This document shows positions 41,407 to 49,920 of a DNA stretch of 60,788 nt, one piece after another. Every line of letters starts with the position of its first letter. Position 1 is the first letter of the stretch. The stretch is taken from assembly GCF_000739555.1 (NCBI RefSeq), contig NZ_BBJN01000014.1, positions 1 through 60,788 of the forward strand, written 5' to 3'. The notes beneath the pieces were generated by a model. It was not told the DNA's origin. It did not search any database and saw nothing but the letters and a program-made list of their open reading frames with translations. This DNA comes from Halolamina rubra (GTDB taxonomy: Archaea > Halobacteriota > Halobacteria > Halobacteriales > Haloferacaceae). A program made the translations under genes and the position numbers.

Positions 41407-42630
41407 TCAATTGTTCCCATTCCCTTTGCCTTCCTGAAGGGAGACTTCTTTTTGACTCCTGTCCGACAAACCAACGCTGTCGTTGACGATAACGACAACT
41501 GTGTACTCTTCGTTCTTCGGTACATCACTGAACGTCGTCTCGCCCGAGGCGGCCGTCCCCGAGAGCGTCTGATTCACGGTTCTTTGGGACAACCCGTTCT
41601 GGCGTAGTTCAACAGTGACGTTACTGAGTCGGATCTCGTCTGAAACCGACCAGTCGACGGTGAGATTCTTTGTTTTCCCTTTGCTCCCGCTCGTGGTCGT
41701 CGTCGTCACCGACTCTACTGTCGGCGGCGCGCTGTCGACAGTGAACGTAGCGTTGCTGGTGTCGTTCGCGGTGTTCCCCGCGCTGTCGGTCGCGCTGACC
41801 CGAATCACCGCGTCGGTCGTGTTGTCCGTCGGCACGGTCCAGTCGTAGCGCCCGTCGTTCGCCGTACTCGTGACGACCGTACTCCAGTTGGCCCCGCCGT
41901 CGCTGGAGTAGGCGATGTCGACGCTGTCCACGCCGGACTCGGCATCCGTTGCGGACCACTGGATCGTGGTCGTACTCCCTCCCCGGAAGCTTTCGCCGCC
42001 GTTCGGCGCGTCGACGGTCACGCTCGGCGGCGTGGTGTCCGGTCCGGGTGTGGGCGTCGGCGTCGAAGTGGAAGTACTGGTCGCGGTGGCAGTCGCGGTC
42101 GCAGTTCCGGTCGGCGTCGCGGTTGCTGTCGCGGTCGGCGTCGCGGTTTCGACCGGCGTCGATGTCTCTGTCGACGGGGTTGCGGCAGTGCTCGTTGCTG
42201 TCGGGGTCAGCCCCACCTCCGCTGTCGGGTAGCGCCGCGCTTCAGCCAGCAGCTCCCCCGTCCGCTGGTCGAACACTCGGACAGTCGTGACCTCGCCCGT
42301 GTCGAGTGACTGTCGCCACACCCACCGCTCGCTGGGTTGGAACCGGTCGTCGCCATCACCCCTGACCACCCCGCTCTCGTTCATCGGCGGCCGCCACGTC
42401 TCGTCGCCGCTCCGGACGACGACCTCGAGATCGGCGAACGCGATCGGCTCGCCGCCGTTGTGGGTCACGGCGACGCCGTCGTCGGCGACGCTCACCGCGA
42501 GATCCGCGCGGGTGGTCTCGGCCGTGTTGACTTCCGTGAATACGACGGCGCCGACCGTCCCAACGGTGAGGACGACGACTGCGGTGAGGAGGATGACGCC
42601 GACCGTCTCGGACTGGGCGCGGGCAGTCAT
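41407..42630 (-). CDS. Pilin-like surface protein with Thr/Pro-rich linker and Ig-like domains
   Basis: The product is 407 residues. The N-terminus RAQSETVGVILLTAVVVL is an archaeal type IV pilin-type signal. Residues 30-135 form a beta domain (LEVVVRSGDETWRPP). Residues 141-200 are almost only Thr, Ala, Pro and Ser (42031-42210). Two Ig/fibronectin-like domains follow (about 200-300, starting PSVTVDAPNGGESFRGG, and 300-395). Many Asn-x-Thr/Ser sites suggest glycosylation. It is likely a surface-anchored structural or adhesion protein. The last third has a visibly lower G+C. It overlaps the upstream gene by 4 bases (ATGA), so the two are coupled. Confidence 0.82.
   Translation of the reverse strand: MTARAQSETVGVILLTAVVVLTVGTVGAVVFTEVNTAETTRADLAVSVADDGVAVTHNGGEPIAFADLEVVVRSGDETWRPPMNESGVVRGDGDDRFQPSERWVWRQSLDTGEVTTVRVFDQRTGELLAEARRYPTAEVGLTPTATSTAATPSTETSTPVETATPTATATATPTGTATATATATSTSTSTPTPTPGPDTTPPSVTVDAPNGGESFRGGSTTTIQWSATDAESGVDSVDIAYSSDGGANWSTVVTSTANDGRYDWTVPTDNTTDAVIRVSATDSAGNTANDTSNATFTVDSAPPTVESVTTTTTSGSKGKTKNLTVDWSVSDEIRLSNVTVELRQNGLSQRTVNQTLSGTAASGETTFSDVPKNEEYTVVVIVNDSVGLSDRSQKEVSLQEGKGNGNN
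42031..42210 (-). repeat. Low-complexity Thr/Ala/Pro coding tract (imperfect short repeats)
   Basis: The DNA shows imperfect GTCGCGGT/GTCGCAGT-type units on the plus strand, encoding ATAT, TPTP and STST strings. It is a flexible, probably O- or N-glycosylated stalk between domains of the surface protein. Such tracts vary in length between strains by slippage. Confidence 0.7.
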
Positions 42631-44303
42631 CTCGGTGCGACGAAGTACGTCTCCCGGTACGTCTGGCCGTCGTACTCGAACACGAGGCTGAGGACGAAGA
42701 AGTCCTCCTGTTTGGGGTTGCCATCGAAGGCGAACGTAATCGTCGACTCGGAATCAGCTGCGATCTCTATCGGGTCGTCATCGAAGAACTGGTAGTCCCC
42801 TCCAATCTCCACGTTGGTCGCCTTGACCTCACTACCCACTCGAACCTCTTGTGCCTCAGTCGGTGGGTTATCCGGACCACCGCCACCCGACCCTGGGTAG
42901 AAGTAGAAGTTCAGTCGGACGCCGGTGACGTTCACCTGTTCACCGAGCGTGTTCTCGAAGGTAACGTCTACTTCGTCGTTACTGTAGAGTGTTGCATCCC
43001 GCTGAATCAGGTCCCCGGTCGTCCCCGGATTGAGCTCCCCGCCGTCGCCGTCACCGCCGCCGAGGTCGACTTCGGGGACCTCGATCCCGGTCACGTTCCG
43101 GTACTCGTAGCCAGCACTCGCACCCGACAGGCTCGCGTTCAGCCACGCGGTCTCGCTCCCGCTCGTGTTGTTGATCCCCCGGTAGTTGATCGTCGCCTGT
43201 CCGTCGGCATCGGTTCGGAACGTCACCTCGCTCCCTGCGGTGGTGTCGTTGAATGTTTCCAGGTGATCGTCGTCGACCCGGACGCCGACATCGGCCCCGG
43301 TCACGGGGTTGTTGAACCGGTCCCGGACCTCGACAGTCATCGTCCCGTTCGTCTCGTTCGCGACCGGTTCGTACTCCTCGGTCACCACCAGGTACGCCGG
43401 CTCGGTCGCGCTCTCTCGCTCCGGGTCGCTGACAGCGCCGACGCCGACGGAGGCGCCCCGGAGCCGGTACTTGCCGGGATCGAGCTCGATCGCGATCCGG
43501 TAGTAGGTCTCGCCGTTGATCGTCGGCGTCCCGACGGTCGACGCCTGCGCGTTGCTCCCCAGCAGGTCGTCGTTCCACACTGACGCCGAGAGCCGCGAGG
43601 TGACGTTGACGTACAGCGGGTCGTCGGCGTCGCTCTCGACGGTCACCGTCCGCGCCTGCTCGCTGAGTGTCTCCACGTCCACCGTCTCGGCGTCGGTGCC
43701 GGACGCGTCGAGGTCGCCCCGGAGCGCGAGCAGGTTGATCGTGTTCCCCTGCACCAGCCGCTGGCCGGTGAGGGTCCTGTTGGCGCCGTTGTCGAACGTG
43801 TTGAACAGCACGCTGTTGCCGTACCGCGTCGTCGGCGCGCCGTCGTACTGGCTGTAGTCGGGCGTGTAGGCGATCCCGGCGGTGTCGTACTCGCCGGCGT
43901 CGGGCGCGCTCGCCCAGTACTCGCGGGCGTTCTCGTACTCGCTGTCGACGCTGACGCTCCCGCCGGCGCCGGCGATCGTGACGTTCATCGCCGGGTCGTC
44001 GGCGCCGACGGTGCGGAGCCGGCCGTCGGCTGGCGGCGGGTTGACGAAGAACACGCGGTTCGTGTACGTGGTGCCGAGCGTCACGCGCGTCGGCGTCGCG
44101 TCGCCGTCGGCGGCGCCGAGCAGCGCGTTCCGGAGGTCCTGGAGGTCAGACTGCACGGCGCGGCTGTGGTCGAACTCGACGGCGGCGTTCCCGTCCGGGA
44201 CGACGGTCGCCTGCACCGTCGCCAGCCCGATGATGAGGATGCCGAACAGCAGTATCGCGCCCACCTGCAGCGACTGCGCTCGGTCCGCGTCCCGGAACGT
44301 CAT
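42627..44303 (-). CDS. Large pilin-like surface protein of unknown function
   Basis: The product is 558 residues. The start RAQSLQVGAILLFGILIIGLA is an archaeal class III-type signal plus hydrophobic helix, like haloarchaeal pilins and their DUF relatives. The rest is a series of beta-rich extracellular domains, with one Ig-like unit around MTVEVRDRFNNPVTGADVGV, and a Gly/Asp linker. N-glycosylation sequons are frequent. It has no catalytic motif. It leads an operon with the smaller pilin-like protein, whose ATG overlaps its stop. The ATG at 44303 was chosen over an in-frame start 9 codons upstream because the signal pattern begins here. Confidence 0.8.
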   Translation of the reverse strand: MTFRDADRAQSLQVGAILLFGILIIGLATVQATVVPDGNAAVEFDHSRAVQSDLQDLRNALLGAADGDATPTRVTLGTTYTNRVFFVNPPPADGRLRTVGADDPAMNVTIAGAGGSVSVDSEYENAREYWASAPDAGEYDTAGIAYTPDYSQYDGAPTTRYGNSVLFNTFDNGANRTLTGQRLVQGNTINLLALRGDLDASGTDAETVDVETLSEQARTVTVESDADDPLYVNVTSRLSASVWNDDLLGSNAQASTVGTPTINGETYYRIAIELDPGKYRLRGASVGVGAVSDPERESATEPAYLVVTEEYEPVANETNGTMTVEVRDRFNNPVTGADVGVRVDDDHLETFNDTTAGSEVTFRTDADGQATINYRGINNTSGSETAWLNASLSGASAGYEYRNVTGIEVPEVDLGGGDGDGGELNPGTTGDLIQRDATLYSNDEVDVTFENTLGEQVNVTGVRLNFYFYPGSGGGGPDNPPTEAQEVRVGSEVKATNVEIGGDYQFFDDDPIEIAADSESTITFAFDGNPKQEDFFVLSLVFEYDGQTYRETYFVAPR

Positions 44304-44345
44304 ACACCCACCCAACCCCCGCGGCCGCAAAAAGGTGCGCGGTGA

Positions 44346-44933
44346 TCAGTCCTCTTCCTCGACCGTCTCGGGGGAGGCCAGCGCGTTCTGCAGCGACTCC
44401 AGCCCGTTGACCCACTCCGCGACGAGCCCGTACTCCATCTCCTCGACCAGCGCGGGGTCGATCTCCTCGCCGTCGATCACGAGCGTGCCGGCCTGGACGA
44501 TGTAGCCGACCGCCGTGTCGATGTCATCGTCGGCCTCGGCGTCGGCGGCGGCGTCGATGTACTCCTCGACGCTCGCCTCCTCGGCCGCGCCGGCGGCGAC
44601 GTACTCCTGGGCCGCGTAGAACACGACCTCGAGGCTCATCTGGACGCTCTCGATCAGCATCGCCTTCTCCTCGTCCTCGAGGGGCGCCTCCGCGAGCACG
44701 ATCTCCTGCATCTCCGTGAGCTCCTCGTGGGCGCGCTCCTCGTCGACGCTGCCGTCGTCGTAGGACTCGAGCACCTTCGCCACCGCGATGGCGGTGTCCT
44801 CCTGGAGGTTCATCAGCAGCCGCGCCGAGTCCTCGTCCTCCAGGTCGAGATCCTCCTCGCGGAGTCGGTCGATCCAGTTCTGCCAGCGCTCCTCGGTGTA
44901 GAACGTCTCCACGGGCTCGTCGTCGTCGGTCAT
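44346..44933 (-). CDS. DUF2150 family protein
   Basis: The product is 195 residues, highly acidic and almost all helical. It begins ETFYTEERWQNWIDRLREED, the DUF2150 opening, with long amphipathic helices in between (EEKAMLIESVQMSLEVVFYA). No signal or membrane segment; function unknown, with a role in protein-protein contacts possible. It is upstream of the pilin-like pair on the same strand, 42 bases away; no link in function is evident. Confidence 0.9.
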   Translation of the reverse strand: MTDDDEPVETFYTEERWQNWIDRLREEDLDLEDEDSARLLMNLQEDTAIAVAKVLESYDDGSVDEERAHEELTEMQEIVLAEAPLEDEEKAMLIESVQMSLEVVFYAAQEYVAAGAAEEASVEEYIDAAADAEADDDIDTAVGYIVQAGTLVIDGEEIDPALVEEMEYGLVAEWVNGLESLQNALASPETVEEED

Positions 44934-45015
44934 GTCCCCATGTCCACCCCGACGACGCAAAGGGTTTTCCTATCCGTCCCCGCGGGCGATTCCGGCGAGA
45001 ACGCGTGCAGGCGGG

Positions 45016-45867
45016 CTATTCGCCGGAATCGAGGGTTCCCACGGTGTCGATCCCGTACACGCGCTCGGGCGTCTCGACGTGGGCGTTCGCCACGGCGTCG
45101 TCGTGGCCGGCGTCCAGGAGCCACCGCACGCGCCGCGGGACGGTTTTCGGCCCCAGCACCGCGCCCGGCCGGTCGGGGTCGTCGACGAAGTCCGTCTCCA
45201 TCAGGAACGGCTCGCCCGCGTCGGCCGCGACGCGCAGGCGGTCCTTCTCGCTCATCACGCTCGGCGTCGGCCCCGCGAGCTCGCCGCCGGCGTAGTGCTT
45301 GACCACCTTCTCGGCCGCCAGCCCGCGGTCCTCCGCCCACTCTGCGACCTCGGTCAGATCGTCGGTGCCCTCCGTGTGGAGCTGGACCGCGCAGTCGTGC
45401 TCGGCACCGAGCGCGAGCCCATGTTTGAGCACGGCGTTCGAGGCGTCCCAGACCGCGTCGCTCACCTCGTAGTGCGGGCGCCCGGTTTTGAGCGCCAGCG
45501 CGCGCCCGTCCGCGAGGTACTCGGCGGCGAGATCCAGCCCGGACTGCATCAGCTCCCGCGCCGCCTCTGGCTCGTGCCCCTCGTCGACGAGGTGGCTGAT
45601 CAGCCCCGGATGCACGCCCAGCACGGGCCACGCCTCCCCCGGCAAGATCTCGTTCGCGTCGGCGACGGCGTCGACGGTCGCCTCGAACGCGGTCCGGAAG
45701 TCGGCCCGCTCGCTCGGCACCGGGCCGAGGTGCCACGACGGCTTGTTCACGACGAGCAGGTGGGTGCCGCCGAGCCGCACGAAGTCCCTGACGGCGTCCA
45801 TCCCGCGCCCGTGTTCGGGGTCGAGGTGGAGGTGGTTGTCCAGCACCGGCGTGTCGAGTTCGTCCAT
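45016..45867 (-). CDS. TatD-like metal-dependent hydrolase
   Basis: The product is 283 residues with an amidohydrolase TIM-barrel pattern. It has the N-terminal HxH site in LDNHLHLDPEHGRG, a histidine in VLGVHPGLISHLVDEG, AVQLHTEGTDDL, VVKHYAGG and the late aspartate in FLMETDFVDDP. TatD proteins are exonuclease-like, but this haloarchaeal subgroup is untested. The ATG at 45867 opens the barrel. It lies 82 bases upstream of DUF2150 on the same strand and is divergent from the membrane hydrolase gene. Confidence 0.87.
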   Translation of the reverse strand: MDELDTPVLDNHLHLDPEHGRGMDAVRDFVRLGGTHLLVVNKPSWHLGPVPSERADFRTAFEATVDAVADANEILPGEAWPVLGVHPGLISHLVDEGHEPEAARELMQSGLDLAAEYLADGRALALKTGRPHYEVSDAVWDASNAVLKHGLALGAEHDCAVQLHTEGTDDLTEVAEWAEDRGLAAEKVVKHYAGGELAGPTPSVMSEKDRLRVAADAGEPFLMETDFVDDPDRPGAVLGPKTVPRRVRWLLDAGHDDAVANAHVETPERVYGIDTVGTLDSGE

Positions 45868-45975
45868 ACCGGGCGTGGGGAGCGAGCGACCCTTCAACGC
45901 TGCCCTCCGCTCTCGACCGCGGCGTCCGCGACGGCCGGCACAAGCGCTATAGCCGTGTGTGTCTCACCCCCACGC

Positions 45976-46611
45976 GTGCCCTCGACGCTGGTCCACGTCG
46001 CGGTCGGCGGCCTCGTCGGCGCCGCGCTGCTGGGCGATCGATTCACGCCCAGAGCGATCGCGGTCGTGCTCGTCGTCGCCGCCATCCCGGATCTGGACTC
46101 CTTCCTCGCGCCGGCGATCGCCGGCGCGCACCGCTCGGCGCTGCACACGCTGCTCCTGCCGGCGCTGCTCGGCGCGCTGGTGTACGTGGACGCGCGCGTG
46201 CTCGACCGCTCGCGGCTCCGCGAGCGCTGGGGCCCGGGCGCGCCGTACGTCGCGGGCGTCGCGGTCGCGGCGCTGCTCGCGGGCGGGGTGCTCCCGGACA
46301 TGGTCACCAACGGCGTGAACGCGCTCTGGCCGCTGCACGACCAGTTCTACACCGTCGACGGCGAGCTCAAACTCTCGACGACGGAGGGGCTCGTCCAGAC
46401 GTTCGTCGATCTCTCGCCGGAGGCGACCTCGCGGGCGTCGACGACCGACAACACGCGGTACAGCACCGGCGCGAACCCGACCCCCTGGAAGGAGGACGAC
46501 GCCCCTGTCGAGCGCGTGTTCCCGGTCGTGACCGCGGGCTGGCAGCTCATGCTCGTCGGCCTCTCGGCGGCGACGGTGAGCGTGCGCTCCTGGCAGAGCT
46601 GGGAGCACTGA
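45976..46611 (+). CDS. Membrane-bound metal-dependent hydrolase (YdjM/DUF457 type)
   Basis: The product is 211 residues from a GTG. Membrane helices include VAVGGLVGAALLGDRF, IAVVLVVAAIPDLDSFLAP and APYVAGVAVAALLAGGVLPDM. Putative metal ligands sit at the ends of helices: STLVHVAVGG, IPDLDS, HRSALHTLLLPALL and LPDMVTNG. This is the pattern of the YdjM (PF04307) family. The substrate is unknown; phospholipase-like activity has been proposed for relatives. The GTG gives the conserved short N-terminus. Confidence 0.85.
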   Translation: MPSTLVHVAVGGLVGAALLGDRFTPRAIAVVLVVAAIPDLDSFLAPAIAGAHRSALHTLLLPALLGALVYVDARVLDRSRLRERWGPGAPYVAGVAVAALLAGGVLPDMVTNGVNALWPLHDQFYTVDGELKLSTTEGLVQTFVDLSPEATSRASTTDNTRYSTGANPTPWKEDDAPVERVFPVVTAGWQLMLVGLSAATVSVRSWQSWEH

Positions 46612-46661
46612 GCCGCCGCCCCCAGCGACAGTCTCAACACCGCCCGGGGTTCACTCGACCC

Positions 46662-47198
46662 ATGGAGATCCGTCCGTACGAACCCGGCGACGAGGAGGGG
46701 CTGTGGCACTGCAAGCGCGCGTTCGAGCTCGGCCTCGGCAGCGGCACCGGCGGCGACGAGAAGCGGGACAAGTACGAGGGGAAACTCGACCGCGACTACC
46801 GCGAGGCGTGGTTCGAGTGGGTCGAGCGCTGCGTCGACGCCGACCCGCGCTGCGTGACCGTCGCCGTCGACGACGCGGGCGACGACGGCGGCGCCGACGC
46901 CGATCCGGACGACGCCGACGCAGGGGGCGAGGTCGTCGGCTACGTGTTCGTCCTCCCCGAGAGCCACCGATTCATCTGGGACGCGGCCGTCCTGAACGAG
47001 CTCTACCTCGCGCCCGAACACCGCGGAACGGGCGTCGCCGACGACCTGATGGCCGCGGCCGTCGAGCTCGCGCGCGACCAGGACCTGCCGCTCGACCGGC
47101 TCGTGCTCGACGTGGACCGCGAGAACGACCGCGCGAAGGCGTTCTACGACCGCCACGGGTTCGACCACTGGGGCGAGATGGTCGCCCGGGAGGTCTGA
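46662..47198 (+). CDS. GNAT family N-acetyltransferase
   Basis: The product is 178 residues. The GNAT core runs from EIRPYEPGDEEGLWHC to the acetyl-CoA loop YLAPEHRGTGVADDLMAAA and ends with the typical KAFYDRHGFDHWGEM. An acidic insertion (DDGGADADPDDADAGG) sits before beta4. The acceptor is unknown. It is 50 bases after the membrane hydrolase gene on the same strand and meets the next acetyltransferase gene with one base between stops. Confidence 0.92.
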   Translation: MEIRPYEPGDEEGLWHCKRAFELGLGSGTGGDEKRDKYEGKLDRDYREAWFEWVERCVDADPRCVTVAVDDAGDDGGADADPDDADAGGEVVGYVFVLPESHRFIWDAAVLNELYLAPEHRGTGVADDLMAAAVELARDQDLPLDRLVLDVDRENDRAKAFYDRHGFDHWGEMVAREV

Positions 47199-47199
47199 G

Positions 47200-47847
47200 T
47201 CAGTCCCGGAGCTGCACCGCGGTTCCGGCGGCGTCGGCGTCGCGCCACTCCGACTGGCCCAACGAGTACTCGACGGTGTCGTGGACCGAGCCGTCCTCGA
47301 AGGCGATCCGGTTTCGGAACAGCCCCTCCCGGCGGCCGCCGTGTCGCTCGACGTACTTCGTGATCGCGCGCTCGGAGTTCCCGTTCTCGGGGACGTGTGA
47401 GACCCGGACGGCGTCGAGGTCCAGCCGCCTGAACGCTAGTTCGAACATCGCGTCCGCCCGTTCGCCGGAGTAGCCCCGCCCCCAGAACGGCTTGCGGAGC
47501 CACATCCCGAATACGGCGATCCGTCGGTCCCAGTCGAGGAACAGGCCGGTCGTCCCGGCGATCTCACCGGCCTTCGGCTCCCCCTCGCGTGGCCGTATCA
47601 GGAACATCGCGCCGCCACCGTCCTCGGCGCGCTCGACCCCTCGATCCAGCGTCTCGGCGACGCTCGCCGGATGCGGGTGAGGGTCCCACGAGACGTGTTC
47701 GGTCGTCGCTTCGATGTCCGGGGCTCGCTCGCCCCAGTGCTCGTAGAGGTCGAGTGGGCCGGCGTCGACGCCCTCGGCGCCGACTCGCGAGAACTGCAGG
47801 CGATCGGTCTCGATGGCGTCCGGGAACAGGCTCGCGCTCACGGCCAC
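47200..47847 (-). CDS. RimJ/RimL-type GNAT acetyltransferase (tandem copy 2)
   Basis: The product is 215 residues from a GTG. It contains IETDRLQFSRVGAEGV, MWLRKPFWGRGYSGERAD at the acetyl-CoA loop and a downstream NSERAITKYVERHGGRREG. The whole layout, including LRKPFWGRGYSGERA, is shared with the gene upstream, so the two arose by tandem duplication. It probably acetylates an N-terminal amine or an antibiotic-like molecule; this is not resolved. Its start overlaps the upstream gene's end by 10 bases, so they are coupled. Confidence 0.9.
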   Translation of the reverse strand: MAVSASLFPDAIETDRLQFSRVGAEGVDAGPLDLYEHWGERAPDIEATTEHVSWDPHPHPASVAETLDRGVERAEDGGGAMFLIRPREGEPKAGEIAGTTGLFLDWDRRIAVFGMWLRKPFWGRGYSGERADAMFELAFRRLDLDAVRVSHVPENGNSERAITKYVERHGGRREGLFRNRIAFEDGSVHDTVEYSLGQSEWRDADAAGTAVQLRD

Positions 47848-48473
47848 GCCTCTCCGTCCTCGCCCCGGAACGCCACCTCGTGGTCGGGGTCGGCGTCGCG
47901 GTACTCAGACTGCGTGACGCTGTAGCGGACGGCGTCGACGGGCGGATCGCCAGCGTGAAAGTTCCGCAGCGTGCCCTCGCGGCGACCGCCCATGCGCTCG
48001 ATGTACCTCTCGATGGCGCGTTCGGAGTTCTCGTTACCGGCGTCGTGGGTCACCGTCACCACCTCGAGATCGAGGTGTTCGAACGCGAGTTCGGCCAGCG
48101 CCAGCGCGCGCTCGCCGGAGTAGCCGCGCCCCCAGAACGGCTTGCGCAGCCACGTGCCGAGCTCAGCGCTGTCGGTGTCCCAGTCCAGGGTGAGGCCGCC
48201 GAAGCCGGCGATCTCGCCCGCTCCTTCCTCGCCCTCGCGCGGGCGGATCACGTAGTCGATACCCTCGCGTTCCTCGCGGCCCTCGGCACCGCGTTCGAGG
48301 AACTCGGCGGTCTCGTCCGGCGTCGCGTGGGGCTCCCAGGGCAGGTACTCGGTTACCTCGTCGATGTGGGGCGCGCCCTGCCTGCAGTGCTCGTACACCT
48401 CGAGGGCGTCGACGTACTCGGGCGTCCGGGGCTCGAGTCGGAGCCGGTCGGTCTCGATGATCGCGGGGAACAT
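47838..48473 (-). CDS. RimJ/RimL-type GNAT acetyltransferase (tandem copy 1)
   Basis: The product is 211 residues. It contains IIETDRLRLEPRTPEYVDAL, TWLRKPFWGRGYSGERAL and NSERAIERYIERMGGRREG. It is paralogous to the next gene (47200-47847), which starts inside its last 10 bases. The ATG at 48473 directly opens the conserved domain. Acceptor unknown; ribosomal protein acetylation is possible by analogy to RimJ/L. Confidence 0.9.
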   Translation of the reverse strand: MFPAIIETDRLRLEPRTPEYVDALEVYEHCRQGAPHIDEVTEYLPWEPHATPDETAEFLERGAEGREEREGIDYVIRPREGEEGAGEIAGFGGLTLDWDTDSAELGTWLRKPFWGRGYSGERALALAELAFEHLDLEVVTVTHDAGNENSERAIERYIERMGGRREGTLRNFHAGDPPVDAVRYSVTQSEYRDADPDHEVAFRGEDGEAWP

Positions 48474-48581
48474 ACCCGAACGGATGTGAGCGATCTGAAA
48501 AAGCTTACCTCGGCTGTGGTGGGCGCTCGCACACGCCGGACCACCGAACGATTCATCCGCCAGCCGCCGAACCGGCCGACG

Positions 48582-49652
48582 ATGGAGACGCCCGACGCAC
48601 TCGCGATCGACGCCGACCGGGCCCTGGCCGGCACGGTCACCAGCCTCGACGACGACGCCCTCCGCAGGCTCGCCCACCACCCACTCGAGGCCATCGAGCA
48701 GGCGTACCCCCACCACGGCGGCGCCGTGGACGGCCCCGACGACACCGTCCGACCCCGGGAGAACCATCCAGTCTTCTTCGGCTGCTACGACTGGCACTCC
48801 GCGGTCCACAGCCACTGGGCGCTGATCCGCCAGCTCCGACTGTTCGACGACCACCCCGACGAGGCAGCGATCGTCGACAGCGTCGACGCCCGACTGACGC
48901 CGGAGAACGTCGACGGGGAGGTGACGTACTTCGTGGACAACCCGGGCTTCGAGCAGCCCTACGGCTGGGCGTGGCTGCTGCGCCTCGCCGCCGAACTCCA
49001 CCGCTGGGACGACCCGCGCGCCGACCGCTGGGCCGAGGTGCTCGCGCCGCTGGAGCAGTGGATCCGCGACCGCACGAGCGAGGCGTTCCTCACTCAGTCT
49101 CGTCCGTTCCGGGTCGGCACCCACGGCAACAGCGCGTTCGCGCTCTCGGCGGTGCTGGAGTACGCGAGTACGGTCGGCGACGAGGACCTCCGCGAGGAGG
49201 CCGCCGGGACTGCGAGGCGGTTCTACGTGGACGACGTTGACGCGCCGGTCGCGTACGAGCCGCTGGGCTGGGACTTCCTCTCGCCGACGCTGGCCGAGGC
49301 GAACCTGATGCAGCGCGTGCTGGCCGAGGGAGAGTACGCGGAGTGGCTCGACGGATTCCTCCCGGACCTGACCGACTCGCGGAACGAGGCGTTCCTCGAT
49401 CCCGTCGACGCGGGCGCCGACGGCGACGGCGGCGTCGCGCTCCACCTCGTCGGGCTGAACCTGGCGAAGGCGTGGGGGCTGGACGAGGTAGCAGCGGCCG
49501 TCGACGGGGAGACTGCGGACCTGCTCAACGCGAGCGCCGAACGCCACCTCGACGCCGGCCTCGACGGTGCGTTCACCGACGACTATGCCGGATCGCACTG
49601 GCTCTCCTCGTTCGTGCTGTACGCGCTGACGCGGAACGTGGACGAGCCGTAA
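48582..49652 (+). CDS. DUF2891 family protein
   Basis: The product is 356 residues, helical, with no signal peptide. It has the family hallmarks FFGCYDWHSAVHSHWAL, YFVDNPGFEQPYGWAWLLRL, RVGTHGNSAFALSAVLEYA, YEPLGWDFLSPTLAEANLM and HLVGLNLAKAWG. The repeated helical pairs suggest an alpha/alpha toroid as in glycan-processing enzymes, and the conserved His/Asp/Glu set suggests catalysis, but no reaction is assigned. It is divergent from the tandem acetyltransferases, 108 bases apart. Confidence 0.93.
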   Translation: METPDALAIDADRALAGTVTSLDDDALRRLAHHPLEAIEQAYPHHGGAVDGPDDTVRPRENHPVFFGCYDWHSAVHSHWALIRQLRLFDDHPDEAAIVDSVDARLTPENVDGEVTYFVDNPGFEQPYGWAWLLRLAAELHRWDDPRADRWAEVLAPLEQWIRDRTSEAFLTQSRPFRVGTHGNSAFALSAVLEYASTVGDEDLREEAAGTARRFYVDDVDAPVAYEPLGWDFLSPTLAEANLMQRVLAEGEYAEWLDGFLPDLTDSRNEAFLDPVDAGADGDGGVALHLVGLNLAKAWGLDEVAAAVDGETADLLNASAERHLDAGLDGAFTDDYAGSHWLSSFVLYALTRNVDEP

Positions 49653-49679
49653 CCCTGGTTGGTAGCGGCGCGAATCCGT

Positions 49680-49790
49680 GGCGTCCTCGTGACGCCGCGC
49701 AGCGCGAGGGATGAGCGACTGAACGGAGTGAAGGAGCGAATCGGCTGGGGAGGGTGTGGGCTGTGCGTGGCGGTGCGGTCGCAAGTGGTC
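49680..49790. repeat. Possible dispersed haloarchaeal intergenic repeat with a leading hairpin
   Basis: The 268-base gap after the DUF2891 gene starts with a perfect 6-bp hairpin, GGCGTC/GACGCC with a 5-base loop (49680-49696). It then carries purine-rich GAGCGA/GAACGGAGTGAAGGAGCG text and GAATCGGCTGGGGAGGGTG (49739-49757), which I recognise as a kind of text common in haloarchaeal intergenic regions. Only one copy is in this window. The rest of the gap shows nothing else; a short AT-poor leader precedes rfcL. Confidence 0.4.
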
Positions 49791-49920
49791 TACGAACGAG
49801 ATGCCGCCGCTGTTACCGCCGTGCAGGCAGTGGTCGTCGCGGAAGCTATCACCCACTCCGACCGACTCCGAACACCCACGCTCCGGAACCACTAAACGCC
49901 ACAGCGCCCTGGTGTCGGTA

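Noticed and set aside
42031-42210. Possible CRISPR-like or tandem-repeat array
   Set aside because: The short repeats are imperfect, in frame and without spacers; they encode the Thr/Pro stalk of a surface protein.
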